Source: Aquirufa ecclesiirivi
Lineage (GTDB): Bacteria > Bacteroidota > Bacteroidia > Cytophagales > Spirosomataceae
NCBI RefSeq assembly: GCF_011250515.1
Contig: NZ_JAANOP010000003.1
Span: 124,001-188,000 of the forward strand
DNA length: 64,000 nt
Direction: 5' to 3'
Positions 42,862 through 52,585 of the stretch are shown here, one piece after another. The translations under genes were made by a program, and so were the position numbers. Under the pieces are notes generated by a model. The model saw nothing but the letters and a program-made list of their open reading frames with translations. It had not been told where the DNA came from and did not search any database. Position 1 is the first letter of the stretch; every line of letters starts with the position of its first letter.

Positions 42862-45014
42862 ATCGAATAGAGAAAAAACCCATAGCCCAATTGGGCTTCG
42901 AATTTGTCAGTAAAACCTACTTGAAAGCGGGTGAAAGTGAATTTGACCTCCGCAATAAAAACATCAACCTTTCGGACTACCGACCACTGTCTGCGCGCGA
43001 AATTGAAATCTTAGAGGCCAATTTTAATGAAGCCGAAAATTGGAAAGATATCCAGGTAAAACCTGGCTTCAATCCACACCTCATTAAAAATTGTCGGTTT
43101 TTTGGTATCATCCGAATTGGAAAATTAGAACATGTCTATTTAGAATTTAAAAACTTGAGAATGCCTGTTGGCATTTATAATAGTACCATCATTAGTAGTG
43201 ATATTGGCGATAATATCAGTATTGATCGAGTGAATTTATTATCCAATTATCAAATTGGAAATGAAGTGATGATACTTCAAGTTAATGAATTAGCTACTAC
43301 ACCAACTGCCAAATTTGGTAATGGTATAGTCAAAGAGGGAGAAGACGAGCGTATTCGAATTTGGCTAGAACTAGGTAATGAAAATGGAGGAAGAAAAGTG
43401 ATTCCATTTGTTGGCATGCGCCCTGCCGATGCCTATTTATGGACTCAAGATCGGGATGATGCATTACTTCAAACTCAATACAAAGCATTGACGCAAGCTG
43501 AATTTTCAACTAAAAGAGGATTTTATGGCCAAATTGGTCACCGTACCGTGATTAAAAATACGGGCATCATCAAGGATGTCAACATGGGTTCTGACACTTA
43601 CATTAAGGGTGCCAATAAATTAAAAAACTTGACCATCATTTCATACCCAGAAGCCAATACACAAATAGGTGAAGGTTGTGAACTTGTCAATGGAATTATT
43701 CACGAGGGTTGTCGTATATTTTATGGCGTTAAAGCAGTTCGTTTTATATTAGCGGCTCATTCCCAACTGAAATACGGTGCCCGCCTGATTAACTCCTTTT
43801 TAGGCAGTAATTCGACTATTTCATGCTGTGAGGTATTGAATGCACTCATTTTCCCTGCCCATGAGCAGCACCATAATAATTCCTTTCTATGTGCAGCAAT
43901 CATCAAAGGTCAAAGTAACATGGCGGCTGGTGCTACCCTGGGTTCCAACCACAACAGTCGGGGTGCAGATGGGGAATTACAAGCAGGAAGAGGGTTTTGG
44001 CCAGGACTTTCCATTAGCTTAAAACACAATTCTAAATTTGCTAGTTTCAATCTGATCTCAAAAGGAAATTATCCTGCAGAAATACAAAATCCATTGCCAT
44101 TTTCTTTAATTGGAAATGACGATGCCTCAGGAGGATTATTAATCATTGCGGCATATTGGTTCCAATATAACTTATATGCTCTAGCAAGAAATGCGTGGAA
44201 ATTTGCCAATCGTGATCAAAGAATTAATAAAAACATGCTTCTGGAATATGATTTCCTAGCACCCGACACTATTGAGGAAATTTTACATGCGATCCAACTT
44301 TTAGAAAATTGGGTGGGCGATGCGCTGCCAGAAAAGACACAAGTAGCGGGCAAGAAATGGCTAGAAAATCCAGCTAATGAAAACATCAATATAGATGTTT
44401 GGGCTACCGGTATCGAAAACTCCAAACGTAAGAGTAAAATCGCCAAAAGCTACCGCGCTTACCATATTTTCAAGGATTTGATCTATTACCATGCTTTCCA
44501 GGAGTGGCTTTTGGCTCAAGAAAGAAATCCCTCTATACCAGCACATGAGCTCCTAAAAATGGCCGCTCACCAGCCTATTTCCACTTGGGAAAATCTTGGG
44601 GGACAATTGTTCCCAACAGATGCAGTGAATTTGCTGAAAACAAATATTCGTTCAGGAAAATTTAATTCTTGGAATCAAGTACATCAGTTTTATCAAGATC
44701 AGGCAAATGCATATCCTGAACTGAAATTTCAAAATGCCTTAGCTGCCTTAAAAATCATACAGGCCGAAAACTTAAGTGATACATCGTTTATTCAACAATG
44801 GAAAAATAAAGCCATTGAGATTTCGGCGTTCATTGCCAAAGGAATTGAAAGTTCACGTGCCAAAGATTTCCAAGATCCATTCCGACAAGCCATGTTCCAC
44901 AACCAAAAAGAAATGGAAAATGTAATTGGAGATTGGAAGGAGAATGATTTTATCTTGCAGGCTCAAAAGACCCATGAAGCGTTTGTCCAGAAAATTATAA
45001 ATTCTGGATTATAA
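42858..45014 (+). CDS. DUF4954-family left-handed beta-helix protein
   Basis: A 718-aa cytosolic protein that I recognise as DUF4954. Residues about 100-420 show imperfect hexapeptide repeats of a left-handed beta-helix (GIYNSTIISSDIGDNISIDRVNLLSNYQIG; GYRTVIKNTGIIKDVNMGSDTYIKGA; LINSFLGSNSTISCCEVLNALIFPAHEQHHNNSFLCAAIIKG), as in sugar-nucleotide acyltransferases and NDP-sugar pyrophosphorylases. The C-terminal 280 residues are helical. The EQHHNNSF segment looks like an active-site loop. Enzymatic function is not established. It is last in the GH130 operon, with 4-bp overlaps, so a link to sugar or sugar-nucleotide metabolism is likely. Confidence 0.8.
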   Translation: MNRIEKKPIAQLGFEFVSKTYLKAGESEFDLRNKNINLSDYRPLSAREIEILEANFNEAENWKDIQVKPGFNPHLIKNCRFFGIIRIGKLEHVYLEFKNLRMPVGIYNSTIISSDIGDNISIDRVNLLSNYQIGNEVMILQVNELATTPTAKFGNGIVKEGEDERIRIWLELGNENGGRKVIPFVGMRPADAYLWTQDRDDALLQTQYKALTQAEFSTKRGFYGQIGHRTVIKNTGIIKDVNMGSDTYIKGANKLKNLTIISYPEANTQIGEGCELVNGIIHEGCRIFYGVKAVRFILAAHSQLKYGARLINSFLGSNSTISCCEVLNALIFPAHEQHHNNSFLCAAIIKGQSNMAAGATLGSNHNSRGADGELQAGRGFWPGLSISLKHNSKFASFNLISKGNYPAEIQNPLPFSLIGNDDASGGLLIIAAYWFQYNLYALARNAWKFANRDQRINKNMLLEYDFLAPDTIEEILHAIQLLENWVGDALPEKTQVAGKKWLENPANENINIDVWATGIENSKRKSKIAKSYRAYHIFKDLIYYHAFQEWLLAQERNPSIPAHELLKMAAHQPISTWENLGGQLFPTDAVNLLKTNIRSGKFNSWNQVHQFYQDQANAYPELKFQNALAALKIIQAENLSDTSFIQQWKNKAIEISAFIAKGIESSRAKDFQDPFRQAMFHNQKEMENVIGDWKENDFILQAQKTHEAFVQKIINSGL

Positions 45015-45360
45015 ATGATGAATTAGTCTTAATTCTACATGGTAAAGGTTAATCCTAACGAAAGATTGGAACGGAGCTTGAGCGAAGCGGCAAGGAAATT
45101 GTAAATGATAAATTATAAACGGATGTAGCATTCTACATTCTACATTTTTCATTCTAACTGCCGTAAGCGGAGAGAAAATCGGTTCTGCGAAGCAGAATTC
45201 GTCTTAGGATTAACCTTATTTCATCTATTTTTTTTGTTTCTTTTTTTATAAAAAAAGAAAGACTATGAAAGGTATTATTCCAACAATGTTAATGAAATAA
45301 AGAAAAATTTGTCAATACTTGAATACGACCAAACTATTTCAGGCATTGATAACACATCAA
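45015..45360. other. Non-coding region with nested inverted repeats
   Basis: A 14-bp perfect inverted repeat, AAGGTTAATCCTAA / TTAGGATTAACCTT (45045-45058 and 45204-45217), encloses about 145 bp. That interior includes a small hairpin TTCTGC-GAA-GCAGAA (45183-45197) and an ATTCTACATTCTACAT microrepeat. No convincing ORF lies here. It has the look of a repetitive intergenic element between convergent genes. Confidence 0.6.
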
Positions 45361-45397
45361 AAAAAAGAGCCCCAAATGACATTTGAGGCTCTTTTTT
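45361..45397 (-). terminator. Intrinsic terminator of the M28 peptidase gene
   Basis: A 17-bp stem with one mismatch, a 3-nt loop and A6/T6 ends (45361-45377 with 45381-45397). It can work on both strands and lies 13 nt after the peptidase stop. Confidence 0.88.
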
Positions 45398-45410
45398 ATA
45401 TCTAAAGCGA

Positions 45411-47012
45411 TTAAGGCTTATTGGAATCCACAGGTAAGCGTTGCTCTCTGTTCGATATTTCCCAAGCCATATAGAATACCAAACGTCCCACTTTTTGAAT
45501 TTGGTCAAATTCAATTTTCTCAATGTCATCACCAGGTTGGTGATAATCCTCATGAACACCATTGAAAAAGAATGCTACGGGGATATTGTGTTTGGCAAAA
45601 TTGTAATGATCTGAACGGTAGTAAAAACGGTTTGGATCATTCGGGTCATTGAATTTGAAATCCAATTCTAAACCAATGTGTTTTTTATTTTGTTCTTCCA
45701 ACACAGCACGCAATTGAGAAGACAATTTATCAGAACCAATTTCATAGATATAATCTGGTTTACCAATGTGTTCATCGTCATAGCGACCAACCATATCAAT
45801 ATTCAAATCACAAACGGTATTTGCCAGCGGAAACAAAGGATGATTAGAATAATACTCAGAACCTAGCAAACCTTTTTCTTCACCGGTTACTGTCATAAAC
45901 AAAATACTTCTACGTGGGCGATGACCTTCTGCTGCAGCTTTTCCAAATGCTTCAGCCAACTCCATGACAGTTACAGTACCTGAACCATCATCATTTGCTC
46001 CATTATTAATTCGGCCATCTGCAGATACTCCAATGTGGTCATAGTGTGCTGTAATGACAACTACCTCTGATTTTTTATCAGTACCTTCCAAAAACCCAAC
46101 AACATTGTAAGTATCTACTGGGCTTTCAGTATTTTCAATTTTTAACTCAATAGTGCCTGCTTTAAATTTACTAGCAACTGATTTTTTCTCTGTGGAAACC
46201 TTCGTTTTGAATGCTTCTATTGCCGCTACGTCTGTACCCAACAATTGCGCAGCCATAGCTGATGAAATCAATAATACTGGAAATTCAGCCTCTTTATTTT
46301 GAGTATCTTCTTTAAACACCATACGCTCATTACCAAAACGCTTCATCATAGCTTGTCGCTGATTTACTTGAGAACTAAACACTTTCTCATCTTTATCCGT
46401 AATGACTATCAAACCTGTAGCACCGGCAGCTTTGGCTAATTTCATTTTTTCTCTCCAACCCGTTGCCTTCCCAAAAGCAGAAGGATCTTTGGAACCAGAA
46501 AGTACATAATTTCCAGCCTGATCTTTGGCTTCACCATCGATCACAAGCACCATAGCTCCTTTAGCTTTCAATTTATCAAAATCCGTAAAGGCGCCTTGCT
46601 GCACACCATAACCCGCAAAAACAGTGGGAGCTTTTGTTCCAGCAGCTACCGGAGCTAATGCATAAGCCATAAAATCCGATAAATATCCATAGGATTTACC
46701 TTTGATTTGAGCCGACACATTGGTCCACGCGCGATTGACTAAATCAACTTTTTGGAAATAACTTCCTTGAACTGGAGCTAGTCCTACTGCCTTAAAATGG
46801 TTAGCAATGTAGTTGGCTGCAACTTTTTGTTCTGCCGAACCTGTATTTCTACCTTTCAAGCTATCGGAAGCAATAAAAGTCAAATGTTTTTTCAAATCTT
46901 CTGCCTTAATCGTGTAAGCATAAGGCACTGGATTTGATTGAGCAAATAGGCTCAATGGAATAAGTTTTGCAACTAAAAAAAGTGCTAAAACCGAATAGTA
47001 AGTCTTTTTCAT
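45411..47012 (-). CDS. Secreted M28-family zinc aminopeptidase with PA domain
   Basis: A 533-aa exported peptidase, signal peptide MKKTYYSVLALFLVAKLIPLSLFAQ (start at 47012; an upstream ATG at 47096 lacks a proper signal). A protease-associated-type insert covers about 110-260 (AKGAMVLVIDGEA). The M28 di-zinc site is complete: H-x-D in VITAHYDHIGV, D in NNGANDDGSGT, catalytic and bridging glutamates in VTGEEKGLLGS, D in NIDMVGR and a late H in NGVHEDYHQPGD. It likely releases N-terminal amino acids from peptides in the periplasm. It is divergent from gcvP and ends in a strong terminator. Confidence 0.92.
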   Translation of the reverse strand: MKKTYYSVLALFLVAKLIPLSLFAQSNPVPYAYTIKAEDLKKHLTFIASDSLKGRNTGSAEQKVAANYIANHFKAVGLAPVQGSYFQKVDLVNRAWTNVSAQIKGKSYGYLSDFMAYALAPVAAGTKAPTVFAGYGVQQGAFTDFDKLKAKGAMVLVIDGEAKDQAGNYVLSGSKDPSAFGKATGWREKMKLAKAAGATGLIVITDKDEKVFSSQVNQRQAMMKRFGNERMVFKEDTQNKEAEFPVLLISSAMAAQLLGTDVAAIEAFKTKVSTEKKSVASKFKAGTIELKIENTESPVDTYNVVGFLEGTDKKSEVVVITAHYDHIGVSADGRINNGANDDGSGTVTVMELAEAFGKAAAEGHRPRRSILFMTVTGEEKGLLGSEYYSNHPLFPLANTVCDLNIDMVGRYDDEHIGKPDYIYEIGSDKLSSQLRAVLEEQNKKHIGLELDFKFNDPNDPNRFYYRSDHYNFAKHNIPVAFFFNGVHEDYHQPGDDIEKIEFDQIQKVGRLVFYMAWEISNREQRLPVDSNKP

Positions 47013-47048
47013 TTTGTTGAGGAAAAAATTAAGTTCGCAAGATAAGAA

Positions 47049-47082
47049 TTGAAAAATAAATCCCATAAAAAGATTAATTTTA
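47049..47082 (+). promoter_or_regulatory. Probable gcvP promoter
   Basis: TTG at 47049-47051 and TAATTTTA at 47075-47082 with a 23-nt spacer. The same TAnnTTTA form precedes fadN, the HupE gene and the DUF4965 gene. The start codon lies 35 nt further. Confidence 0.4.
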
Positions 47083-47116
47083 CAACGTTTTTTCACACAA
47101 ATTTCGCCTTCATCCT

Positions 47117-49999
47117 ATGATCCCCAATTTCAAATACAGGGAAGATTTTTCATTGCGTCACAACAATTCTAATCCAACTGATATCGCGGCCATGTTAAAA
47201 ACCATTGGCGTGGATAGTCTGACTACTTTAATTGACCAAACTGTACCTCAACCTATTCGCTTGGCGCAAGGTTTGCGACTACCAAATCCCAAAACAGAGT
47301 TTGAATTTTTACGTGATTTCAAACAAATAATGGGACAAAATAACATATTCAAAAGCCATATTGGTTTGGGATATTACGATACCATAGTGCCTTCCGTTAT
47401 TTTAAGAAATATCTTGGAAAATCCTTCTTGGTATACAGCTTATACTCCTTACCAAGCAGAAATTGCCCAAGGAAGATTGGAAATGTTGTTGAATTACCAA
47501 ACCATGATCATTGATTTGACTGGAATGGAATTGGCCAATGCCTCTCTATTAGATGAAGGAACGGCTGCTGCTGAAGCGATGACCATGTTGCACGGTCAAA
47601 GACCCGCAGAGAAGAATCAGGCAGAATCGATTTTTGTATCTGAACTATGTTTACCACAAACCATCGACGTACTAAAAACAAGAGCTGAACCTCTTGGAAT
47701 CGAAGTAGTGGTAGGCAATCACCTGAACTTGGATGTTACAGATGCCCAATATTATGCTATCGTTTTACAATATCCTGCCAGCAATGGTGAGGTTTTTGAC
47801 TATACGCATCTGATTGAATCTGCCAAAGAAAATGGACTTCAAGTAGTGGTAGCTGCAGATTTATTAGCTCTAACTATTCTAACCCCTCCGGGTGAAATGG
47901 GAGCAGACGTGGTGGTAGGTAGTTCGCAGCGTTTTGGAGTACCGATGGGATTTGGTGGACCACATGCTGCTTTCTTTGCTACCAAAGAAAAGTACAAAAG
48001 AAATATTCCTGGTCGTATTATTGGTGTGTCCATAGACGCCGAAGGAAATAGGGCCTTGCGTATGGCGCTTCAAACACGTGAACAACATATTCGTAGAGAA
48101 AAAGCAACTTCCAATATTTGTACGGCACAAGTATTATTATCCATCATGGCCGCAGCATATGCTATTTACCATGGACCAGAGGAATTAAAAAATAAAGCCA
48201 CCAAAATTTACGGGCTAACCGAATTATTAGCTGCTGGTGTTCAAAAATTAGGCTTTAGCTTAGAAAACACGCATCACTTTGATACCATTACTGTTATTAC
48301 GGGAGAGTATACGGAAGAAATAAGAGAACTAGCAGAAGCTTCTGAGCGCAATTTCCGCTATTTCAGAAATGATAACAGTAAGTTAAGTATCTCATTGGAT
48401 GAAACGACACAAGAAGATGATGTTGTTGAAATACTAGGTTTCTTCCAGCGTGTCAAAATGGAAGGAATCGGAGGTGAAGAAATGAGCATCACTTGGAGAA
48501 TTCCTGCCAAGTTAACGCGTCAATCTGCCTTTTTAAGTCATGATGTATTTAACCGCTATCATTCGGAGCACGGGATGCTACGCTATTTAAAATCATTGGA
48601 ATCCAAAGATTTATCCATGGTGCATTCCATGATTTCATTAGGTTCTTGTACCATGAAATTAAATGCTACTACGGAAATGATTCCGGTTACTTGGCCTGAA
48701 CTTGGGAAAATGCATCCATTTGCTCCAGCTAGTCAGACTCGTGGATATCAACGATTAATCATGGAATTAAATGATTGGTTATGTGAAATCACTGGATTCG
48801 CGGCCATGTCCATGCAACCAAATTCAGGAGCACAAGGAGAATACGCAGGTTTAATGGTGATTCGTGCTTACCACGCTTCTCGTGGAGATTCTCACCGTAA
48901 TGTAGCCTTAATTCCTTCCTCGGCTCACGGAACTAATCCAGCCTCAGCTGTCATGGCGGGTATGAAAGTAATTGTTACTGGTTGTGATGCCCATGGAAAT
49001 ATTGATGTCGAACAATTACGCGCTAAAGCCATCGAACACAAAGACGATTTGGCTTGCTTAATGGTAACTTATCCAAGTACACACGGTGTTTTTGAAGAGT
49101 CCATCATTGAAATTTGTCAAATCATCCATGAAAATGGGGGACAAGTTTATATGGATGGTGCCAACATGAATGCTCAAGTGGGATTAACTTCTCCTGCGAC
49201 TATTGGAGCGGATGTTTGTCACTTGAACTTGCATAAAACATTCTGCATCCCTCACGGAGGTGGTGGCCCTGGTATGGGCCCTATTGGTGTGGCTAAACAA
49301 TTAGTACCGTTTTTGCCTGGCCATGTGATAACAGACTCCGTAGAGGCAGAAAGCCACGGAGCAGTTTCGGCAGCTCCAGTGGGATCAGCTAGTATTTTAG
49401 CCATTTCCTATGCCTACATTGCTATGATGGGCGGAGAAGGTTTAACACGGGCTACAGAAACTGCGATCCTGAATGCGAATTACATTAAAGCACGCTTAGA
49501 GACTAAATTCCCTATTCTTTACACTGGCTCACATGGTCGTTGCGCCCACGAAATGATTGTGGATTGTCGACCTTTCAAAGCTAGCGTTGGTATAGAAGCC
49601 GAAGATATTGCGAAGCGTTTAATGGATTATGGTTTCCATGCTCCTACCCTTTCTTTCCCCGTGGCAGGAACCTTGATGATTGAACCAACCGAATCTGAAA
49701 ACAAAGAAGAGTTAGATCGTTTCTGCGATGCCTTGTTGAGTATTCGTGCAGAAATCCAAGAAATTGAAGATGGACTAGCAGATAAGAGCAATAATGTGTT
49801 GAAAAATGCCCCACATACGCAAAGTGTGGTATTGATTGGCGAATGGGATCGTCCTTACAGTAGAGAAAAGGCTGTTTTCCCATTAACTTATGTGAAAGCA
49901 AATAAATTCTGGCCAAGCGTTTCCCGCATCGATTCGGCCTATGGAGATCGCAACTTGATCTGTGCTTGCGAGCCTATTACCAGTTATATGGAACAATAA
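47117..49999 (+). CDS. gcvP: Glycine dehydrogenase (decarboxylating), P-protein
   Basis: PLP-dependent P-protein of the glycine cleavage system: it decarboxylates glycine and passes the aminomethyl group to the lipoyl H-protein. The 960-aa single-chain form contains both halves. PLP lysine is K707 in [17 protein letters not shown]. Other marks are [10 protein letters not shown] (about 152-161), GMHPFAP-type region [14 protein letters not shown], and the C-terminal [12 protein letters not shown]. Other gcv genes are absent from the window, so the system is split in this genome. A perfect 33-nt palindrome follows the stop. Confidence 0.97.
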   Translation: MIPNFKYREDFSLRHNNSNPTDIAAMLKTIGVDSLTTLIDQTVPQPIRLAQGLRLPNPKTEFEFLRDFKQIMGQNNIFKSHIGLGYYDTIVPSVILRNILENPSWYTAYTPYQAEIAQGRLEMLLNYQTMIIDLTGMELANASLLDEGTAAAEAMTMLHGQRPAEKNQAESIFVSELCLPQTIDVLKTRAEPLGIEVVVGNHLNLDVTDAQYYAIVLQYPASNGEVFDYTHLIESAKENGLQVVVAADLLALTILTPPGEMGADVVVGSSQRFGVPMGFGGPHAAFFATKEKYKRNIPGRIIGVSIDAEGNRALRMALQTREQHIRREKATSNICTAQVLLSIMAAAYAIYHGPEELKNKATKIYGLTELLAAGVQKLGFSLENTHHFDTITVITGEYTEEIRELAEASERNFRYFRNDNSKLSISLDETTQEDDVVEILGFFQRVKMEGIGGEEMSITWRIPAKLTRQSAFLSHDVFNRYHSEHGMLRYLKSLESKDLSMVHSMISLGSCTMKLNATTEMIPVTWPELGKMHPFAPASQTRGYQRLIMELNDWLCEITGFAAMSMQPNSGAQGEYAGLMVIRAYHASRGDSHRNVALIPSSAHGTNPASAVMAGMKVIVTGCDAHGNIDVEQLRAKAIEHKDDLACLMVTYPSTHGVFEESIIEICQIIHENGGQVYMDGANMNAQVGLTSPATIGADVCHLNLHKTFCIPHGGGGPGMGPIGVAKQLVPFLPGHVITDSVEAESHGAVSAAPVGSASILAISYAYIAMMGGEGLTRATETAILNANYIKARLETKFPILYTGSHGRCAHEMIVDCRPFKASVGIEAEDIAKRLMDYGFHAPTLSFPVAGTLMIEPTESENKEELDRFCDALLSIRAEIQEIEDGLADKSNNVLKNAPHTQSVVLIGEWDRPYSREKAVFPLTYVKANKFWPSVSRIDSAYGDRNLICACEPITSYMEQ

Positions 50000-50016
50000 T
50001 TTTTTTATTTTTCGTT

Positions 50017-50049
50017 AACCTCGACAGCGTTTTAAACGCTGTCGAGGTT
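50017..50049. repeat. 33-nt dispersed palindrome, copy 5 (arms in swapped order, perfect)
   Basis: AACCTCGACAGCGTT - TTA - AACGCTGTCGAGGTT: a perfect 15-bp inverted repeat with the same length and arm vocabulary as copies 1-4, but with the arm order reversed and no mismatch. It lies 17 nt after the gcvP stop and may act as its transcript end. Confidence 0.9.
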
Positions 50050-50091
50050 TAGCAGAAGGGTGGATTTTTTTATCAAAAAAAATTAGTATGC

Positions 50092-50123
50092 TTGCATAAC
50101 ATTTCAAAATTTAATTAACTTTA
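50092..50123 (+). promoter_or_regulatory. Probable fadN-fadA promoter
   Basis: TTG at 50092-50094, 21-nt spacer, TAACTTTA at 50116-50123, 35 nt before the start codon. Both elements and the spacing match those upstream of the HupE gene. Confidence 0.5.
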
Positions 50124-50158
50124 CGCGCTTACGTTTTTTAATTAAAAACATAATTCTA

Positions 50159-52564
50159 ATGAATCGTTCGATCAAAAAAGTTGCCATTTTAGGTTCTGGC
50201 ATCATGGGTTCCCGAATTGCATGTCACTTTGCCAATATTGGTGTAGATGTGTTGCTTCTGGACATTGCGCCTAAAGAACTAACCGCTGAAGAAACAGCCA
50301 AAGGCCTGAGTTTGACGCATCCTCTCGTTAAAAATCGCATTGTAAATCTTGCGTTTCAACAAACGTTAAAATCAAAGCCCGCTTCCTTGTACGTTGGAAA
50401 TTTCGCCAAACGCATCAAACTAGGAAACTTTGATGATAACTTACCTGATATAGCTTCGGCTGATTGGATTATGGAGGTCATTGTAGAGAATTTGGATATC
50501 AAAAAATCCTTGTTCGAAAAAGTAGATGCAATTCGAACTAAAGGGACATTGATTAGCTCTAATACGTCAGGAATTCCCATCCATTTGATGGCTGAAGGAA
50601 GAAGTGAAGACTTCCAAAAACATTTCTGCGGCACGCACTTTTTTAATCCTCCACGATATTTACGTTTATTGGAGATTATCCCTACACCAGCAACATCCCC
50701 AGATGTCATTCAATTTTTATTGAATTTTGGTCAAACTAATCTTGGCAAGGCCACTGTACTTTGCAAAGATACTCCTGCTTTTATTGCCAACCGCATTGGC
50801 GTTTATTCCATGATGCAAACAATGAAAGTCGTGGAAGAATTAGGTCTAACGGTGGAGCAAGTGGACAAACTTACTTCTAAAGTAGTAGGTAGGCCAAAAT
50901 CTGGAACCTTCCGTTTGTCGGATGTAGTAGGATTGGACACGACGGTTCATGTAGCAAACAATTTATATAAATCCGTATCGAATGATGAAAGTAAAGATAT
51001 TTTCATCTTACCTAAAATGCTCCAGAAACTCATGGAGAATAAGTGGTTAGGGGATAAAACGGGACAAGGATTTTACAAAAAAACTAAAAATGCTCAAGGT
51101 AAAACCGAGATTCTAAGTCTTGATTTACAAACATTTGAATATAGACCTGCACAAAAAGTTTCCTTCGAAACCTTAGACCGCTCTAAAGCCATAGACGCTT
51201 TACCGAAGCGATTTGAAATATTACTTTCTGGTAAAGATTTAGCCGGCGAATTTTATCGTAGAACCATATTAGATGGATTCCGATATGCCTCTCATCGCAT
51301 ACCAGAAATTGCCGATGATTTAGTTAAAATTGACCAAGCCATTTGTGCTGGATTTGGTTGGGAAATGGGCATTTTCGAAACTTGGGATGCCTTAGGCGTA
51401 CAAAAAGGGCTTGATTTGATGCAGGAAAATGGCATGGAAGCAGCCGCTTGGGTAGTAGAAATGGTCCAAAAAGGATTCACCACTTTTTATAAAAATGAAA
51501 GTGGAAAACGTCTTTACTATGATTTAACTTCAAAAAATTACCGAGCCATTGAGGGAATTGAAAATCAAATTTTCCTTAGCAGCTTGAAACCAGATAAAAT
51601 CGTTTACCAAAACGATGATGCGACCATCGTTGATTTAGGGGATGAAATCATTTGTTTAGAATTTCATTCAAAAATGAATACTATGGGGCAAGGCGTTTTG
51701 GAAGGAATCCAAAAGGCCATTGACCTAGCAGAGAAAAATTACCGAGGTTTAGTGATTGGAAATGAAGGCGTTGAAGCTTTCTCTGCAGGAGCTAATTTGG
51801 GAATGCTATTCATGTTTGCGGCCAATCAAGAATTTGATGAAGTCAATAATATGATTGCGGTATTCCAAAATACGATGATGCGTGTCCGATATTCTTCCAT
51901 TCCGGTGGTAGTAGCGCCACATACCTTGGCTTTAGGTGGTGGTTGCGAAATAAGCTTGCATGCTGATAAACTAGTAGCGCACGCTGAAACTTATATGGGC
52001 TTAGTGGAAGTAGGTGTTGGTTTGATACCTGCTGGTGGTGGAACAAAAGAAATGGCCATGCGCATGGGTGATGCTCGTCAGGCTGGTGATGTTGAACTTA
52101 ATCGACTTCAACAGGCCTTTATGAACATTGCAACAGCAAAAGTAAGTACATCGGCATATGAGGCCAAAGAGATGAATTACCTTCGTCCATTTGATCGTAT
52201 CGTGTTGAACCGTAGCCAACTCATTGCAGAAGCTAAAAGAGAAGCCTTAGCATTAGCAGATGCAGGTTATGTACAAAAACAACAGCGTTCAGATGTTTGG
52301 GTGGAAGGAAAACAAGGATTAGCTCTATTTAAAGCAGGAATCTTTAGTATGAAGATGGGTAATTATATTTCTGAGCATGATTCATTAATTGCCAACAAAT
52401 TAGCTTACGCTATTTGCGGTGGTGATTTAGATAGCCCACAAATGGTGACAGAGCAGTATTTGTTGGATCTAGAAAGGGAGGCTTTCTTGTCACTTTCAGG
52501 AGAAAAGAAAACATTAGAACGTATCAGTAGTCTATTAAACGGTGGAAAACCACCAAGAAATTAA
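50159..52564 (+). CDS. fadN: 3-hydroxyacyl-CoA dehydrogenase / enoyl-CoA hydratase fusion (FadN type)
   Basis: Bifunctional beta-oxidation enzyme of 801 aa: hydrates enoyl-CoA and oxidises the resulting 3-hydroxyacyl-CoA. Domain order is dehydrogenase first (NAD motif GSGIMGSRIACHFANIG at 12-28, SSNTSGIPI, HFCGTHFFNPPRYL with catalytic His, then the helical C-domain with DTPAFIANRIGVYSMM and DVVGLDT). The hydratase part comes last (about 480-720; LVIGNEGVEAFSAGANLGMLF and VVVAPHTLALGGGCEISLHAD). This order matches FadN of Bacillus, not FadB of E. coli. The thiolase gene follows after 21 bp, forming the usual two-gene unit. Confidence 0.94.
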   Translation: MNRSIKKVAILGSGIMGSRIACHFANIGVDVLLLDIAPKELTAEETAKGLSLTHPLVKNRIVNLAFQQTLKSKPASLYVGNFAKRIKLGNFDDNLPDIASADWIMEVIVENLDIKKSLFEKVDAIRTKGTLISSNTSGIPIHLMAEGRSEDFQKHFCGTHFFNPPRYLRLLEIIPTPATSPDVIQFLLNFGQTNLGKATVLCKDTPAFIANRIGVYSMMQTMKVVEELGLTVEQVDKLTSKVVGRPKSGTFRLSDVVGLDTTVHVANNLYKSVSNDESKDIFILPKMLQKLMENKWLGDKTGQGFYKKTKNAQGKTEILSLDLQTFEYRPAQKVSFETLDRSKAIDALPKRFEILLSGKDLAGEFYRRTILDGFRYASHRIPEIADDLVKIDQAICAGFGWEMGIFETWDALGVQKGLDLMQENGMEAAAWVVEMVQKGFTTFYKNESGKRLYYDLTSKNYRAIEGIENQIFLSSLKPDKIVYQNDDATIVDLGDEIICLEFHSKMNTMGQGVLEGIQKAIDLAEKNYRGLVIGNEGVEAFSAGANLGMLFMFAANQEFDEVNNMIAVFQNTMMRVRYSSIPVVVAPHTLALGGGCEISLHADKLVAHAETYMGLVEVGVGLIPAGGGTKEMAMRMGDARQAGDVELNRLQQAFMNIATAKVSTSAYEAKEMNYLRPFDRIVLNRSQLIAEAKREALALADAGYVQKQQRSDVWVEGKQGLALFKAGIFSMKMGNYISEHDSLIANKLAYAICGGDLDSPQMVTEQYLLDLEREAFLSLSGEKKTLERISSLLNGGKPPRN

Positions 52565-52585
52565 TCCATTCAAAATCAATTGATT

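Noticed and set aside
45275-45562. ORF of 95 codons on the minus strand
   Set aside because: It overlaps the M28 peptidase gene in another frame and runs through the terminator; the peptide has no recognisable features.
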